A stretch of 64,000 bases of DNA from Clostridium sp. OM02-18AC. Lineage in GTDB: Bacteria > Bacillota > Clostridia > Lachnospirales > Lachnospiraceae. A model generated the notes under the pieces. It worked only from the letters and a program-made list of their open reading frames with translations. It made no database searches and was not told the DNA's origin. Numbering within the stretch: the first letter of the stretch is position 1; the number at the start of each line of letters is the position of its first letter. Made by a program: the position numbers and the translations under genes. Location: the NCBI RefSeq assembly GCF_003481825.1, contig NZ_QULW01000005.1:106518-170517 (forward strand). Direction: 5' to 3'. This document shows positions 24,590 through 32,651 of this stretch, piece by piece.

Positions 24590-25681
24590 ATGGCTTACAG
24601 AGAAAAAGACACAAAAAAATGGACAGCCCAGTGGTTTGAGACAAATGTCATGGGTGAGAAGAAAAAACGCAGAAAGCGTGGATTTGAAACAAAGCGAGAA
24701 GCATTGGAGTTTGAACGAAGCAAAAAGTTGAGCAATGAGCGAAGTATGGATATGAAGCTGAGCGATTTTATTGAGATTTATTTTTCAGACAAACAAAATG
24801 ATCTGAAAGATCGAACAATCAAAAATAAAAGATATATGATGCAACAGCATATAGTTCCATATTTTGGAAATCAGATGATGAGTGAGATCAAGGCTTCGCA
24901 GATTATTCAGTGGCAGAATGAAATACAGAAGAAAGGATATTCAGATTCTTATTTGAGAATGATACAGAATCAGTTGACCAGCCTGTTTACACATGCAGCT
25001 AAAATCTATGATCTGCCGGTTAATCCATGCAAGAAAGTGAAACGAATGGGAAATTCAGATTCGAGAAGTTTGAACTTCTGGACACTGGACGAGTACAAAC
25101 AGTTTATACAGACAATGGAGCCGGGAACAAGATATTATCTTATGTTTGAGATGTTGTTCTGGACTGGATGCAGGATCGGGGAGCTGCTTGCGATTACAAA
25201 AGCTGATATCAATTTTGAAAAGAATCGGCTTAGTATCAATAAGACTTATTACCGGACAGGAATGCAGGATATTATCACAGAACCGAAAACAAAACAGTCC
25301 TTTCGGACAATCGAAATTCCGGAATTTCTGAAAGAGGAAATTAAGGAATTTGTAGATGGTCATTACGGAATGCCGGATACAGAAAGATTATTTCCGGTTG
25401 TTCAGGAAGCGGTACAGCATAAGATGAAACGGCAGATTGAGCTGGCAGGAGTGAAGAAAATTCGAGTGCATGATATCAGGCACAGCCATGTAGCTTATCT
25501 TATTGAGAAAGGTGTGGAACCGTTATTGATTCGGGACAGATTAGGTCATAAAGATATTCGTATAACATTGAACACTTATGGACATCTTTATCCAAATCAG
25601 CAGAGAAAGATTGCAAATCTTCTGGATAATGAAAATGGAAATGCTGTTACCGGATTGGGAGAAGAAAGAGATGAATGTTGA
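24590..25681 (+). CDS. Tyrosine-family site-specific integrase
   Basis: A 363-residue recombinase. The N-terminal AP2-like arm-binding region starts AYREKDTKKWTAQWFET; a SAM-like core-binding region (LSDFIEIYFSDKQND...) precedes the catalytic domain. Catalytic residues visible are Arg195 (GCRIGELL), the HDIRH box with His294 and Arg297, and nucleophile Tyr330 (NTYGHLYP). It cuts and rejoins attP and attB to insert the element into tuf. It follows the excisionase gene on the same transcript. The last codons overlap no other gene; the ATPase gene begins 169 bases later. Confidence 0.94.
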   Translation: MAYREKDTKKWTAQWFETNVMGEKKKRRKRGFETKREALEFERSKKLSNERSMDMKLSDFIEIYFSDKQNDLKDRTIKNKRYMMQQHIVPYFGNQMMSEIKASQIIQWQNEIQKKGYSDSYLRMIQNQLTSLFTHAAKIYDLPVNPCKKVKRMGNSDSRSLNFWTLDEYKQFIQTMEPGTRYYLMFEMLFWTGCRIGELLAITKADINFEKNRLSINKTYYRTGMQDIITEPKTKQSFRTIEIPEFLKEEIKEFVDGHYGMPDTERLFPVVQEAVQHKMKRQIELAGVKKIRVHDIRHSHVAYLIEKGVEPLLIRDRLGHKDIRITLNTYGHLYPNQQRKIANLLDNENGNAVTGLGEERDEC

Positions 25682-25850
25682 AAAGGCAAAAGAAAAAGCC
25701 CAGATAAATAATCTGAGCAAGTTCTCTGATAATCAGATTCACTGATATACCATCTTGGCAGATTCAGTATATCACGAATCGGGAAATACGACAATTCCCG
25801 AATATCTGTTCATCAGAGACTTGCCCGGAAGGGCAAGAGGAGATGATGGA

Positions 25851-26933
25851 ATGAATATGAATGAAAAAAATAAAATTGAGAATTGTAGAATAGAACCAAA
25901 ACTGAAACTGATCAATATGGATTCAGTAGAGGTGGAACAGGTAGAATGGCTGCTTTATCCGTTTATTCCTTATGGAAAAGTGACCATTATACAGGGAGAT
26001 CCAGGAGAAGGCAAGACAACGATGGTACTTCAGATTATTGCAAAACTGACCAGAGGAGAGCCGATTCTTCCTGTTACTGATACAACGAAAACAAAAGAAA
26101 AACGAAGTGATGAAGTCGATAGTGAGAATGAAGATTTAGATGCTGAAGATAATATGCAGGAACAGTCTTCTGTGTCACCTGTAAATGTAATCTATCAGAC
26201 AGCAGAAGATGGACTTGGAGATACTATCAAACCCAGATTACTTGATGCAGGTGCAGATTGTTCAAAGGTGCTGGTGATTGATGACAGTGACCAGCCACTG
26301 ACAATGGCAGATGTCAGATTGGAAGAAGCAATCGTGCAGACAAAAGCAAAAATGGTTGTTCTTGATCCGATACAGGGCTTTCTGGGAGCGGACGTAGATA
26401 TGCACAGGGCAAATGAGATCAGACCACTGATGAAGCGTATCGCAGTGCTGTCAGAAAAATATCACTGTGCAGTCATTTTAATCGGTCATATGAACAAAAA
26501 CAGCAACGGCAAATCTTCTTATCGAGGACTTGGATCCATTGATTTTCAGGCTGCTGCAAGAAGTGTTCTGATTGTCGGGCGAGTGAAAGATGAACCGGAA
26601 GTAAGAGTGGTATGTCATACGAAGAGTTCTCTTGCACCGGAAGGAACGTCCATTGCATTCAGACTGGATAAGAATAATGGGTTTGAATGGATTGGAGAAT
26701 ATGATATCAGTGCCGATGAACTTCTTAATGGAGACGGAAGAGGACAGAAAAGTCGGAAAGCAAAAGAATTTCTCCTTGAGATACTGGCAAATGGAGGAAT
26801 GACTCAAAAGAAAATTGCAGAAGAAGCCGAAACCAGAGGAATAAAAAGTAAAACGTTATGGAATGCCAAACGGGAACTTGAAATTGATTCTGTAAAACGT
26901 GGAAAGCAATGGTATTGGATGCTGCCAGAATAA
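25851..26933 (+). CDS. RepA-like RecA-fold ATPase (AAA_25)
   Basis: A 360-residue protein with Walker A GDPGEGKT near residues 50-57 and Walker B-like VVLDPIQGFLGADV. It continues with ILIGHMNK and RGLGSIDFQAAARSV, the pattern of hexameric RepA/DnaB-like ATPases found in mobilizable elements and plasmids. An acidic insertion lies near residues 85-105. The C-terminal part ends in a winged-helix-like region (MTQKKIAEEAETRGI). Start chosen at ATG 25851 after AAGAGGAGATG; the longer frame has no site. It probably acts as a helicase or loader for replication of the excised circle; that is inference from the family. Confidence 0.82.
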   Translation: MNMNEKNKIENCRIEPKLKLINMDSVEVEQVEWLLYPFIPYGKVTIIQGDPGEGKTTMVLQIIAKLTRGEPILPVTDTTKTKEKRSDEVDSENEDLDAEDNMQEQSSVSPVNVIYQTAEDGLGDTIKPRLLDAGADCSKVLVIDDSDQPLTMADVRLEEAIVQTKAKMVVLDPIQGFLGADVDMHRANEIRPLMKRIAVLSEKYHCAVILIGHMNKNSNGKSSYRGLGSIDFQAAARSVLIVGRVKDEPEVRVVCHTKSSLAPEGTSIAFRLDKNNGFEWIGEYDISADELLNGDGRGQKSRKAKEFLLEILANGGMTQKKIAEEAETRGIKSKTLWNAKRELEIDSVKRGKQWYWMLPE

Positions 26934-27000
26934 AAATGGAAGATGGCAAGATTACCATTTCTTAAGAAGAGGGAATCTTGCCACCTTGAAAGGAGAACAG

Positions 27001-27240
27001 ATGCAAAATAAAAATGTACAGATTCCATACGAGTTATTTTTTCAACTCCTGCAATATTTTTTGATGGATAACTACGATGGCGAAGAAATAATCCGGTTGG
27101 GATTGGAGAAAAAACTGGATGCAATGGTGAATCGTGAAGTGTATAGCAAATCCAAAACAGCACCAACGGAAGAAGAAAGGGAAAAGTTCCGGCAGGAATA
27201 TCTGGACAGACGGGGAATACCGGAGAACTTTCGATGGTAA
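27001..27240 (+). CDS. Small conserved mobile-element protein
   Basis: A 79-residue protein, MQNKNVQIPYELFFQLLQYF at the start and a charged C-terminus with EEEREKFRQEYLDRRG. Similar proteins occur between the ATPase and DUF5348 genes of clostridial mobilizable elements, where they are sometimes mislabelled complexin-2; this is recall. Function is unknown. Start chosen at ATG 27001 behind AAAGGAG; an upstream in-frame ATG at 26899 has no site and overlaps the ATPase gene. Confidence 0.7.
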   Translation: MQNKNVQIPYELFFQLLQYFLMDNYDGEEIIRLGLEKKLDAMVNREVYSKSKTAPTEEEREKFRQEYLDRRGIPENFRW

Positions 27241-27267
27241 AGGTTCTTTCTGACTACTTTATTACAG

Positions 27268-27386
27268 GAGCGTGTCACGCACCTGTAGATAGCAGACAAG
27301 TAGAAAGCTGGTAAGATGTAGCCGGGAGTTTGTTGGTGGAGAAGAGAATTTTCAAAAGGGAGCCCTGATTCAGGGCGTCCCTGCGG
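27268..27386. other. Two stable hairpins between small element genes
   Basis: CAGGAGCGTG (27266-27275) pairs imperfectly with CACGCACCTG (27279-27288) around a 3-base loop. A second stem, AGGGAGCCCTGA with TCAGGGCGTCCCT, spans 27359-27384. No open frame of note lies in 27241-27414. They may be RNA control elements or single-strand initiation sites for rolling-circle transfer. Confidence 0.4.
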
Positions 27387-27414
27387 AAACGCTAAATGAA
27401 AGGAGAATGGCATA

Positions 27415-27642
27415 ATGCGAGAAGGAAGATTAGGATATAACAGTTATAACAAAAGATATGGATTATTATCATCAGATCTATGGATTGATACAGGATTTCA
27501 CTGTGGAGAATGCCTGGAAGTGTTGCTTGATGATGAATGGGTTCAGACTAGAATGGAAATGAATCCTGCAAGAGAATGGTATCTTGTAGGAACACCGTAT
27601 TGTGGTGATCTGGAATATATCCGGGCAAGGATACCGGGATAA
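27415..27642 (+). CDS. DUF5348 family protein
   Basis: A 75-residue protein with the family pattern GRLGYNSYNKRYGLL, LWIDTGFHCGECLEV and a WYLVGTP motif near the end. DUF5348 proteins are common in clostridial mobilizable elements beside the relaxase; no function is known. Ribosome site AAAGGAGAA before the ATG. A 235-base noncoding stretch with probable transfer-origin features separates it from mobV. Confidence 0.78.
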   Translation: MREGRLGYNSYNKRYGLLSSDLWIDTGFHCGECLEVLLDDEWVQTRMEMNPAREWYLVGTPYCGDLEYIRARIPG

Positions 27643-27651
27643 TTCAGCCAT

Positions 27652-27877
27652 ACAAGTAACGCAGGAGTGAACCGACCAACGGGAGGAATAGCCCCCGGCA
27701 GGGCGCAAGGGTACTTTTGATGGACGGTACGGCTGTCGAAAGTGCTTTTGCGTTACTTTTGACAAAAGTAACAAAACCGCCGTATCCGGCGAAAGTTTCT
27801 TAATATCGCTATTACTGGCGTGAATAAAAATTATGTGCCATATCTAGCACTTGATTAGAAAAGAGGTGAGAAACATT
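27652..27877. other. Candidate origin of transfer (oriT)
   Basis: The gap before the relaxase gene holds a perfect inverted repeat (arms GTTACTTTTG and CAAAAGTAAC, 27752-27772, one-base loop) and a second stem CGCCG/CGGCG at about 27778-27791. Direct repeats of GCAAGGGTACTTTTG and GCTTTTGCGTTACTTTTG type lie just before. An inverted repeat next to a MobV gene is where oriT is normally found; the nick site itself is not identifiable by eye. Confidence 0.6.
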
Positions 27878-29296
27878 ATGATAAAACGAACAATTAGCGG
27901 TATGATTGGGAAAGGTTCTCTGGCTCATAACAGGAGAGAGTTTTTCGCAGAGAATGTAGACCCAGACAGAGTACAATTAAATATTTGTTACCAGAATGAA
28001 AATCTGAAAGAAGTTTACAAAGAGTTATTTGATGATGCTGTGGAGAGATACAATACCGGGAAAAGAAAAGACCGGAAGATTACAAATTACTATGAAAAAA
28101 TCCGGCAGGGAAAACAGGAAAAGTTGTTCCATGAAGTGATTTTCCAGATTGGAAACCGAGAAGATATGGCTGTTGGAACAGAAGCAGGAAATCTGGCTGT
28201 AAACGTACTGGATGAGTATGTAAAAGATTTCCAGAAACGGAATCCGACACTTCGGGTATTTAGTTGCTATTTGCATCAGGATGAGGCTACTCCACATCTT
28301 CATATTGACTTTATTCCTTATGTGACGGGCTGGAAAGGAAAAGGAATGGATACCAGAGTTTCGCTGAAACAGGCATTAAAAGGTCTTGGATTTCAAGGTG
28401 GAAATAAGCATGATACGGAGCTGAATCAGTGGATAAATCATGAAAAAGAAGTACTGGCAGAGATTGCAAGGCAGTATGGAATTGAATGGGAACAGAAAGG
28501 TACTCATGAGGAACATCTGGATGTCTATAACTTCAAGAAAAAAGAACGGAAAAAGGAAGTACAGGAATTGGAGCAGGAAAAAGAGCATCTAACTGCTGAA
28601 AAAGAAGAATTAACAGCACAAATTGCAGAATCCAGAGCAGATATCCAGAATTTAAAAGACGATAAGGAACAGGCAATCAAGGCGAAGCAAGAAGCAGAAC
28701 AAAAGGCAGGGAGTGCAGAAAAAGAACTAAAAAGCCTGGAAGATCGCAGAGAACAGCTACAACCGATTATGGATAGTGTGAGCAAAGAAATCAAAGAATA
28801 TGGAACAGTTAAAATGTTACTGCCGGAGGCGGGCACGCTAGAACGGGCAGTAATCTATCGAGACAAAAAAATTAAACCACTGTTTCTTCAAATAAAGAAT
28901 AAGGTTGCTGTAATGGCGGCTCAGGTTAAAGAACTCACGAAAGAGGTGGAAGGGTGGAAGAAAAAATATCAAAAGGTGAAACAGAAATATAATGCTATTC
29001 AGAGAGAACTGGATGATATACGTAAAGACAATCAGAAATTGTCAGAAGAAAAAGATATATTACAAGGTGTTTCTGATAGGTATGATCGTGTTGTGCGTGT
29101 TCTTGGAATAGAAACTGTAGATACAGCAGTACAGCAGGATATTCAAAACGAGAAAGTCCTGGAAGAAAAGCGACGGATGGAGCAAATGCCGAAGGGAAAT
29201 ATTCATGAAAGATTGGCATGGGGAATGAAAAAAAGCGAGATGGAGAATCAGCAGCGTAAGAAAACTAAATCAAAAAACAGAGAAATGGAGAGATAA
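27878..29296 (+). CDS. MobV-family relaxase (Mob/Pre)
   Basis: A 472-residue mobilisation protein. The N-terminal relaxase domain (about residues 1-200) contains the metal-binding motif LHQDEATPHLHIDF near 131-145, the signature of Mob_Pre enzymes such as pMV158 MobM. From about 220 to 440 it is predicted to be almost entirely coiled coil, rich in Glu/Lys/Gln. It would nick oriT and pilot the strand through a helper's secretion channel. Start chosen at ATG 27878 after AAGAGGTGAGAAACATT; the earlier in-frame TTG lacks a site. A TnpV gene follows after 4 bases. Confidence 0.92.
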   Translation: MIKRTISGMIGKGSLAHNRREFFAENVDPDRVQLNICYQNENLKEVYKELFDDAVERYNTGKRKDRKITNYYEKIRQGKQEKLFHEVIFQIGNREDMAVGTEAGNLAVNVLDEYVKDFQKRNPTLRVFSCYLHQDEATPHLHIDFIPYVTGWKGKGMDTRVSLKQALKGLGFQGGNKHDTELNQWINHEKEVLAEIARQYGIEWEQKGTHEEHLDVYNFKKKERKKEVQELEQEKEHLTAEKEELTAQIAESRADIQNLKDDKEQAIKAKQEAEQKAGSAEKELKSLEDRREQLQPIMDSVSKEIKEYGTVKMLLPEAGTLERAVIYRDKKIKPLFLQIKNKVAVMAAQVKELTKEVEGWKKKYQKVKQKYNAIQRELDDIRKDNQKLSEEKDILQGVSDRYDRVVRVLGIETVDTAVQQDIQNEKVLEEKRRMEQMPKGNIHERLAWGMKKSEMENQQRKKTKSKNREMER

Positions 29297-29300
29297 GATT

Positions 29301-29675
29301 ATGGAAACACACATTTATGATGAAAAGAACGGATTAAGCTATACTTTGCATGGAGATTATTATTTGCCGAATTTGGTATTGAATGAAGAAAAACCGATAT
29401 ATGGGAAATATGGAATGCTGCGAAAACAGTTTCTGAAGGAACACAGATTAGCAAAATATCAATATTTGTTGTTGACTGGAAAGCTGACGGAACACCTGAA
29501 TCAGATTGATCAGGAGAGCAGAGAACAGGTGGAAATGCTTATGGAACAGATGGCAGAAAAACAGGGTGTAACTGAAGAATTAAAGGTACAGAACCAGACG
29601 AAGTGGGTTAGGCTGATGAATAATATAAAAGCCAATGCAGAAGAAATGGTGTTGAGAGAAATACTTTATATATAA
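29301..29675 (+). CDS. TnpV family protein
   Basis: A 124-residue protein of the TnpV family, known from Tn4451-like clostridial mobilizable transposons. It has the typical LSYTLHGDYYLPNL start and a helical second half with the Y-GKYG--R--FLKEH pattern. Function is not established. It starts 4 bases after mobV, so the two are one transcriptional unit. It ends the transfer module; the cargo genes begin about 130 bases later. Confidence 0.8.
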   Translation: METHIYDEKNGLSYTLHGDYYLPNLVLNEEKPIYGKYGMLRKQFLKEHRLAKYQYLLLTGKLTEHLNQIDQESREQVEMLMEQMAEKQGVTEELKVQNQTKWVRLMNNIKANAEEMVLREILYI

Positions 29676-29755
29676 GTATTGGTTGTAAAGGACTGAACAG
29701 GAAAAGTATAATACTATCCGGCTTATTAAGATTTATTTCACATCTCTTGATTTTT

Positions 29756-29793
29756 ATTACGGTTACTGATATAGTTATTACAGTAACCGTAAT
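29756..29793. promoter_or_regulatory. Perfect 13-bp inverted repeat, probable PadR operator
   Basis: ATTACGGTTACTG (29756-29768) and CAGTAACCGTAAT (29781-29793) form a perfect inverted repeat with 12 bases between. It ends at the ribosome site of the PadR gene, so binding would block the promoter or leader. PadR regulators commonly control themselves through such sites. Confidence 0.72.
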
Positions 29794-29807
29794 AAGGAGG
29801 GGATGCT

Positions 29808-30131
29808 ATGAGGGATAATGTGAAAAGTGGTGCACTCACAGAAGTGACATTCTATATTTTGCTTTCACTCTATTCACCTAAACACGGATATGCTGTCATG
29901 CAGTTCATTGAAGAAAAAACAGGTGGGCGGCTTTCATTGGGAGCAGGCACTTTATATGGTGCATTAAATTCAATGCAGGAAAAGGGATGGATTGAGCTTT
30001 TCGGAGATAGTGAAGGTAGAAAAAAAGAGTATCTTATCACTGTAAAAGGAAAGGAGATAGCTGAAAAAGAACTTATCAGACTTCGTGAACTTGTAGGTAT
30101 TGCAAGCGGAATTGTAGGAGGTACATTATGA
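29808..30131 (+). CDS. PadR-family transcriptional regulator
   Basis: A 107-residue PadR winged-helix protein: LTEVTFYILLSLYSPKHGYA, then GGRLSLGAGTLYGALNSMQ and a helical C-terminus for dimerisation. PadR proteins repress genes for stress or drug responses and usually themselves. The stop overlaps the next start (ATGA), linking it with the DUF2812 membrane protein. A perfect 13-bp inverted repeat lies just upstream. The pair is cargo of the element, not needed for transfer. Confidence 0.9.
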   Translation: MRDNVKSGALTEVTFYILLSLYSPKHGYAVMQFIEEKTGGRLSLGAGTLYGALNSMQEKGWIELFGDSEGRKKEYLITVKGKEIAEKELIRLRELVGIASGIVGGTL

Positions 30132-30715
30132 GCAAAAAGTGTTATCGTTTTTTTGGCGGGCTATTGACGGTACAGAAAAACTGGCTGAATAAGATGGCTG
30201 AAAAAGGTTATCGCCTTATTCGAACGGGAAAATTACTCTATGAATTTGAAAAATGTAAGCCAGGTCAAGTTCAATATTGCGTGGAGTTTATAGGACAAAA
30301 ATCAAAAGCTAATGCTGAAGATTACCATGATTTCTTGGAAGAAATGGGATATTCCGTATTCTATAAAAATATCAATCTTAATTATTCTGTTGGTAAAGTT
30401 CGCTGGCGTCCGTGGGCTGAAATTGGCGGTCGTATTGCAACAAACACTACAACATTTAACAGGGAATTGCTGATTGTAGAAAAAGAAAATGATGGAAAAC
30501 CTTTTGAACTTCATACGTCCTATGAAGATAGGGCAAATTATTACAGTAATTTGCGAAATCCATGGCTGTTATTAATGCTTATGCTCGCGGCATTTGCTAC
30601 TGTAAATCGGTCTGTTATTTTAGGCATAGTTGCTGTGATTTTTCTAATCCCTGTCATTATATACCAGTTGCAAATTATGAAAAATAGGCATGAAGCGAAG
30701 ATGAAGGAGTGGTGA
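30128..30715 (+). CDS. DUF2812 membrane protein
   Basis: A 195-residue protein with an N-terminal DUF2812 domain (about residues 1-125, beginning KCYRFFGGLLTVQKNWLNKM) and two adjacent hydrophobic segments near 147-185. DUF2812 proteins are regularly encoded after PadR regulators in Firmicutes; their job is unknown, perhaps in envelope stress or drug sensing. It overlaps the PadR gene by four bases, so expression is tied to it. The following 220 bases to the XRE gene contain no convincing gene. Confidence 0.8.
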   Translation: MSKKCYRFFGGLLTVQKNWLNKMAEKGYRLIRTGKLLYEFEKCKPGQVQYCVEFIGQKSKANAEDYHDFLEEMGYSVFYKNINLNYSVGKVRWRPWAEIGGRIATNTTTFNRELLIVEKENDGKPFELHTSYEDRANYYSNLRNPWLLLMLMLAAFATVNRSVILGIVAVIFLIPVIIYQLQIMKNRHEAKMKEW

Positions 30716-30935
30716 TTCAGGATAACAAGGTTGGTTTAGTTGATGCAATGTAATACACTGTCGTTTGAGGGTTAGTAGCCCGTTCATAAACTTGTGGGCA
30801 GTTTGTTGCTGATGATATAAATATTAGAGAAAATTAATTGAAAGTTAAAAAAAGAAAGTAATAAGTAAACAAAGGCTCAATTGTAAACATGTATTGGGAA
30901 CGCTATAATGGAAATAAGGACAGGAGGTGTGAACA

Positions 30936-31991
30936 ATGCGTATTGGTGAGCAGATAAAAAATTATCGAAAAACTGCGGGATTAACACAAGAACAGGTGGC
31001 AAATTATCTGGGTGTTTCTACTCCAGCGGTAAATAAATGGGAAAAGGGAAATACATATCCCGATATCTCATTACTTCCAGCTTTGGCACGACTATTGAAA
31101 ATTGATATGAATGAATTGTTTTCGTTTCATGAAGAATTGACAGAAAAAGAGATTGGACAATTTGTGAATGAACTTTCGGAAGTTTCATTGGACAGCTTTA
31201 CAGAGGCTTTCGAGATGGCATCTCGTAAAATACAGGAGTATCCTCATTGCGACTTATTAATATATACGATCGCAACCGTTCTGAACGGATCTTTGACTTT
31301 GTCAGATCTTAATGACGAAGAACGAATGGAATATAATACAGCTATTATTGAGTGGCTGGAACGAACAGCAGACAGTCAGGATGAAAGAGTGAGAAATTCA
31401 AGCGTTTTTATACTTGCAACAAAATATGTCCAAATGGAGAAATATGAAGAAGCAAATGCCCTTTTGAAAAAAATTCCTGATACTGTAATTGATGCAACGA
31501 TTATGAAAACAAGTGTATTAGCACATCAGGAAGGAACAGACACTGCTGCGTTATTCCTGGAAGGGAAACTGCTACAGGCAGTTGTCAATATTCAAAGCTA
31601 CTTGTATAAGTTAATTGAAATGGAAGAAGAAACAGAAAATCATGATAAAGCAGAGAGAATTGCTGAGATTACAGATCACATGATATCGTTGTTTGGACTA
31701 TGGAATTACGGCAACACAGTGCCATATCTGCTGATTGCTGGATATCGAAAAGATGTAGAAAAATGTGTTCAGTTAATTAAGCAATTATTAAGTGAATCAC
31801 AGAAGCCTTGGAATATGACACAATCCCCTTTGTATTACAGGTATGAAGATACTGCACAGGGAAAAGCCTTTTCGGGAGTTGGAAAAAATTTTGTTCGTGA
31901 ATTGTATTCGGAAATTGAAAATAAGAAAGAGTATGAATTCTTGAGAGGGAATAAGGAACTCGAATTAATTTTTGAGGAACACTTGAAATAG
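30936..31991 (+). CDS. XRE regulator with large helical C-terminal domain
   Basis: A 351-residue protein. Residues 1-65 are a Cro/C1-type helix-turn-helix (LTQEQVANYLGVSTPAVNKW). The remaining 285 residues look like an all-helical, TPR-like repeat domain, with MEKYEEANALLKKIP as one recognisable helix pair. Such proteins resemble peptide- or signal-sensing regulators of the Rgg/PlcR style, but no family match can be claimed. Ribosome site AGGAGGTG. It stands alone in the element; the type I toxin locus follows immediately. Confidence 0.78.
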   Translation: MRIGEQIKNYRKTAGLTQEQVANYLGVSTPAVNKWEKGNTYPDISLLPALARLLKIDMNELFSFHEELTEKEIGQFVNELSEVSLDSFTEAFEMASRKIQEYPHCDLLIYTIATVLNGSLTLSDLNDEERMEYNTAIIEWLERTADSQDERVRNSSVFILATKYVQMEKYEEANALLKKIPDTVIDATIMKTSVLAHQEGTDTAALFLEGKLLQAVVNIQSYLYKLIEMEEETENHDKAERIAEITDHMISLFGLWNYGNTVPYLLIAGYRKDVEKCVQLIKQLLSESQKPWNMTQSPLYYRYEDTAQGKAFSGVGKNFVRELYSEIENKKEYEFLRGNKELELIFEEHLK

Positions 31992-32039
31992 GTTGTAAAA
32001 ATGTATGGAAATAGATATAGTTGAGAAAGAAGAAAATTT

Positions 32040-32180
32040 TTGACATTTCCACAGACGCGTGCTAATATGATTATAGAAAAAGAGTGCTACCGATAGACGG
32101 TTAGTCCGTTTTACTATTTAGAATATCATCAAAGATAACCGCTTAGTTTACCAGACCAGGGCGGTTATTTTTGTGTTTTA
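32040..32180 (+). ncRNA. Antitoxin RNA of a type I toxin-antitoxin locus
   Basis: A promoter with TTGACA (32040-32045), 17 bases and TAATAT (32063-32068, with TG at -15) points at the 3' end of the toxin gene on the other strand. The RNA would start near 32075 and end at a stem ATAACCGC (32135-32142) / GCGGTTAT (32161-32168) followed by a T-rich tail. It overlaps the toxin stop codon and mRNA tail, so it can pair with that message. No open frame of note is in it. Confidence 0.72.
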
Positions 32181-32263
32181 TGATTATCTTTGCCTAATGT
32201 ATATCCGATACTAAAGCAGGTTAAGCCGAAGCTCACTACTGCTATGAAGTCAATAATACTCAT
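32165..32263 (-). CDS. Holin-like type I toxin peptide (32 residues)
   Basis: A short gene below normal calling limits. It encodes 32 residues starting MSIIDFIAVVSFGLTCFSIG, one membrane segment followed by a polar tail (GKDNHKTQK). This matches the pattern of small toxins annotated putative holin-like toxin (TxpA/BsrG/Fst group) in Firmicutes. A clear ribosome site AGGAGG precedes the ATG. Its promoter on the minus strand is TTGCAC (32406-32401), 17 bases, TATAAT (32383-32378), giving a leader of about 107 bases, long as usual for type I toxins. The convergent antisense RNA at 32040-32180 overlaps its 3' end. It would depolarise the membrane if not silenced, and help keep the element. Confidence 0.8.
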   Translation of the reverse strand: MSIIDFIAVVSFGLTCFSIGYTLGKDNHKTQK

Positions 32264-32340
32264 TGGCTTAGCCCTCCTTTCCAATGGATTCCTTTACAGG
32301 TTTCTATGTAATCAGAGGGTCACAGTCCCTCTGGAGAAGG

Positions 32341-32406
32341 ACTAACCGCCTACCGTTATGGTAGCACCCATGTTTCGATTATAACAGTTAAAAATTACCG
32401 GTGCAA
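32341..32406 (-). promoter_or_regulatory. Toxin promoter and structured leader start
   Basis: TTGCAC (32406-32401), 17 bases, TATAAT (32383-32378) with TG at the extended position. The first part of the leader (32369-32341 read on the minus strand) has GTGCTACC and CGGTTAGTCC, also present in the antitoxin RNA at 32084-32107, in inverted orientation on the DNA. Each block can form a small ACCG/CGGT-type stem. Confidence 0.7.
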
Positions 32407-32466
32407 TATAAAGTTGGTAGAGAAGTATCTAGTATCTACAGAAGAAAATCGGTTTGAGTATTCTCC

Positions 32467-32496
32467 GATGCCAAAACGGTGCCAAAACGGTGCCAA
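32467..32496. repeat. Right arm-type repeats GGTGCCAAAAC
   Basis: Three tandem copies of the 11-base unit (the first with GA for GG), matching two copies at 23607-23627. Together they mark the two ends of the element inside its crossover sites. Confidence 0.65.
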
Positions 32497-32597
32497 GAAA
32501 TCAGGCAAATCAAAATAGGTGGTGCAATTCAGCCGTTTTTCACTGTATTTTGGAGAGAAAACCATAAAAAATATGAGGTAAAACGGGATTAAAGTAT

Positions 32598-32651
32598 CGT
32601 GAAGGTGGTAGAACCGTAGGTTCAGGTCGTGTTGTTTCTATCTGCGAATAA
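32598..32651 (+). pseudogene. Displaced 3' end of tuf
   Basis: Fifty-four bases read in frame REGGRTVGSGRVVSICE and a TAA stop. It matches the current tuf tail with mostly synonymous changes and four residue changes near the end. Similarity starts abruptly at CGTGAAGGTGG. It is best seen as the original host tuf end, cut off by element insertion; it is followed by the same 18-base motif and a terminator as the current tuf. Confidence 0.8.

Larger units (their letters stand above)
23357..32608. mobile_element. Integrative mobilizable element in tuf (about 9.24 kb)
   Basis: The region between two copies of CGTGAAGGTGG carries a divergent XRE repressor, excisionase-like and tyrosine integrase genes, a RepA-like ATPase, DUF5348, a MobV relaxase, TnpV, and cargo. 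Flanking arm repeats (GGTGCCAAAAC) are present near both ends. There are no type IV secretion genes, so it should be mobilised by a helper element. It is richer in A+T than the surrounding chromosome. The right end repeats the last 54 bases of tuf with mainly synonymous changes, the mark of integration into the gene's 3' end. Confidence 0.88.
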
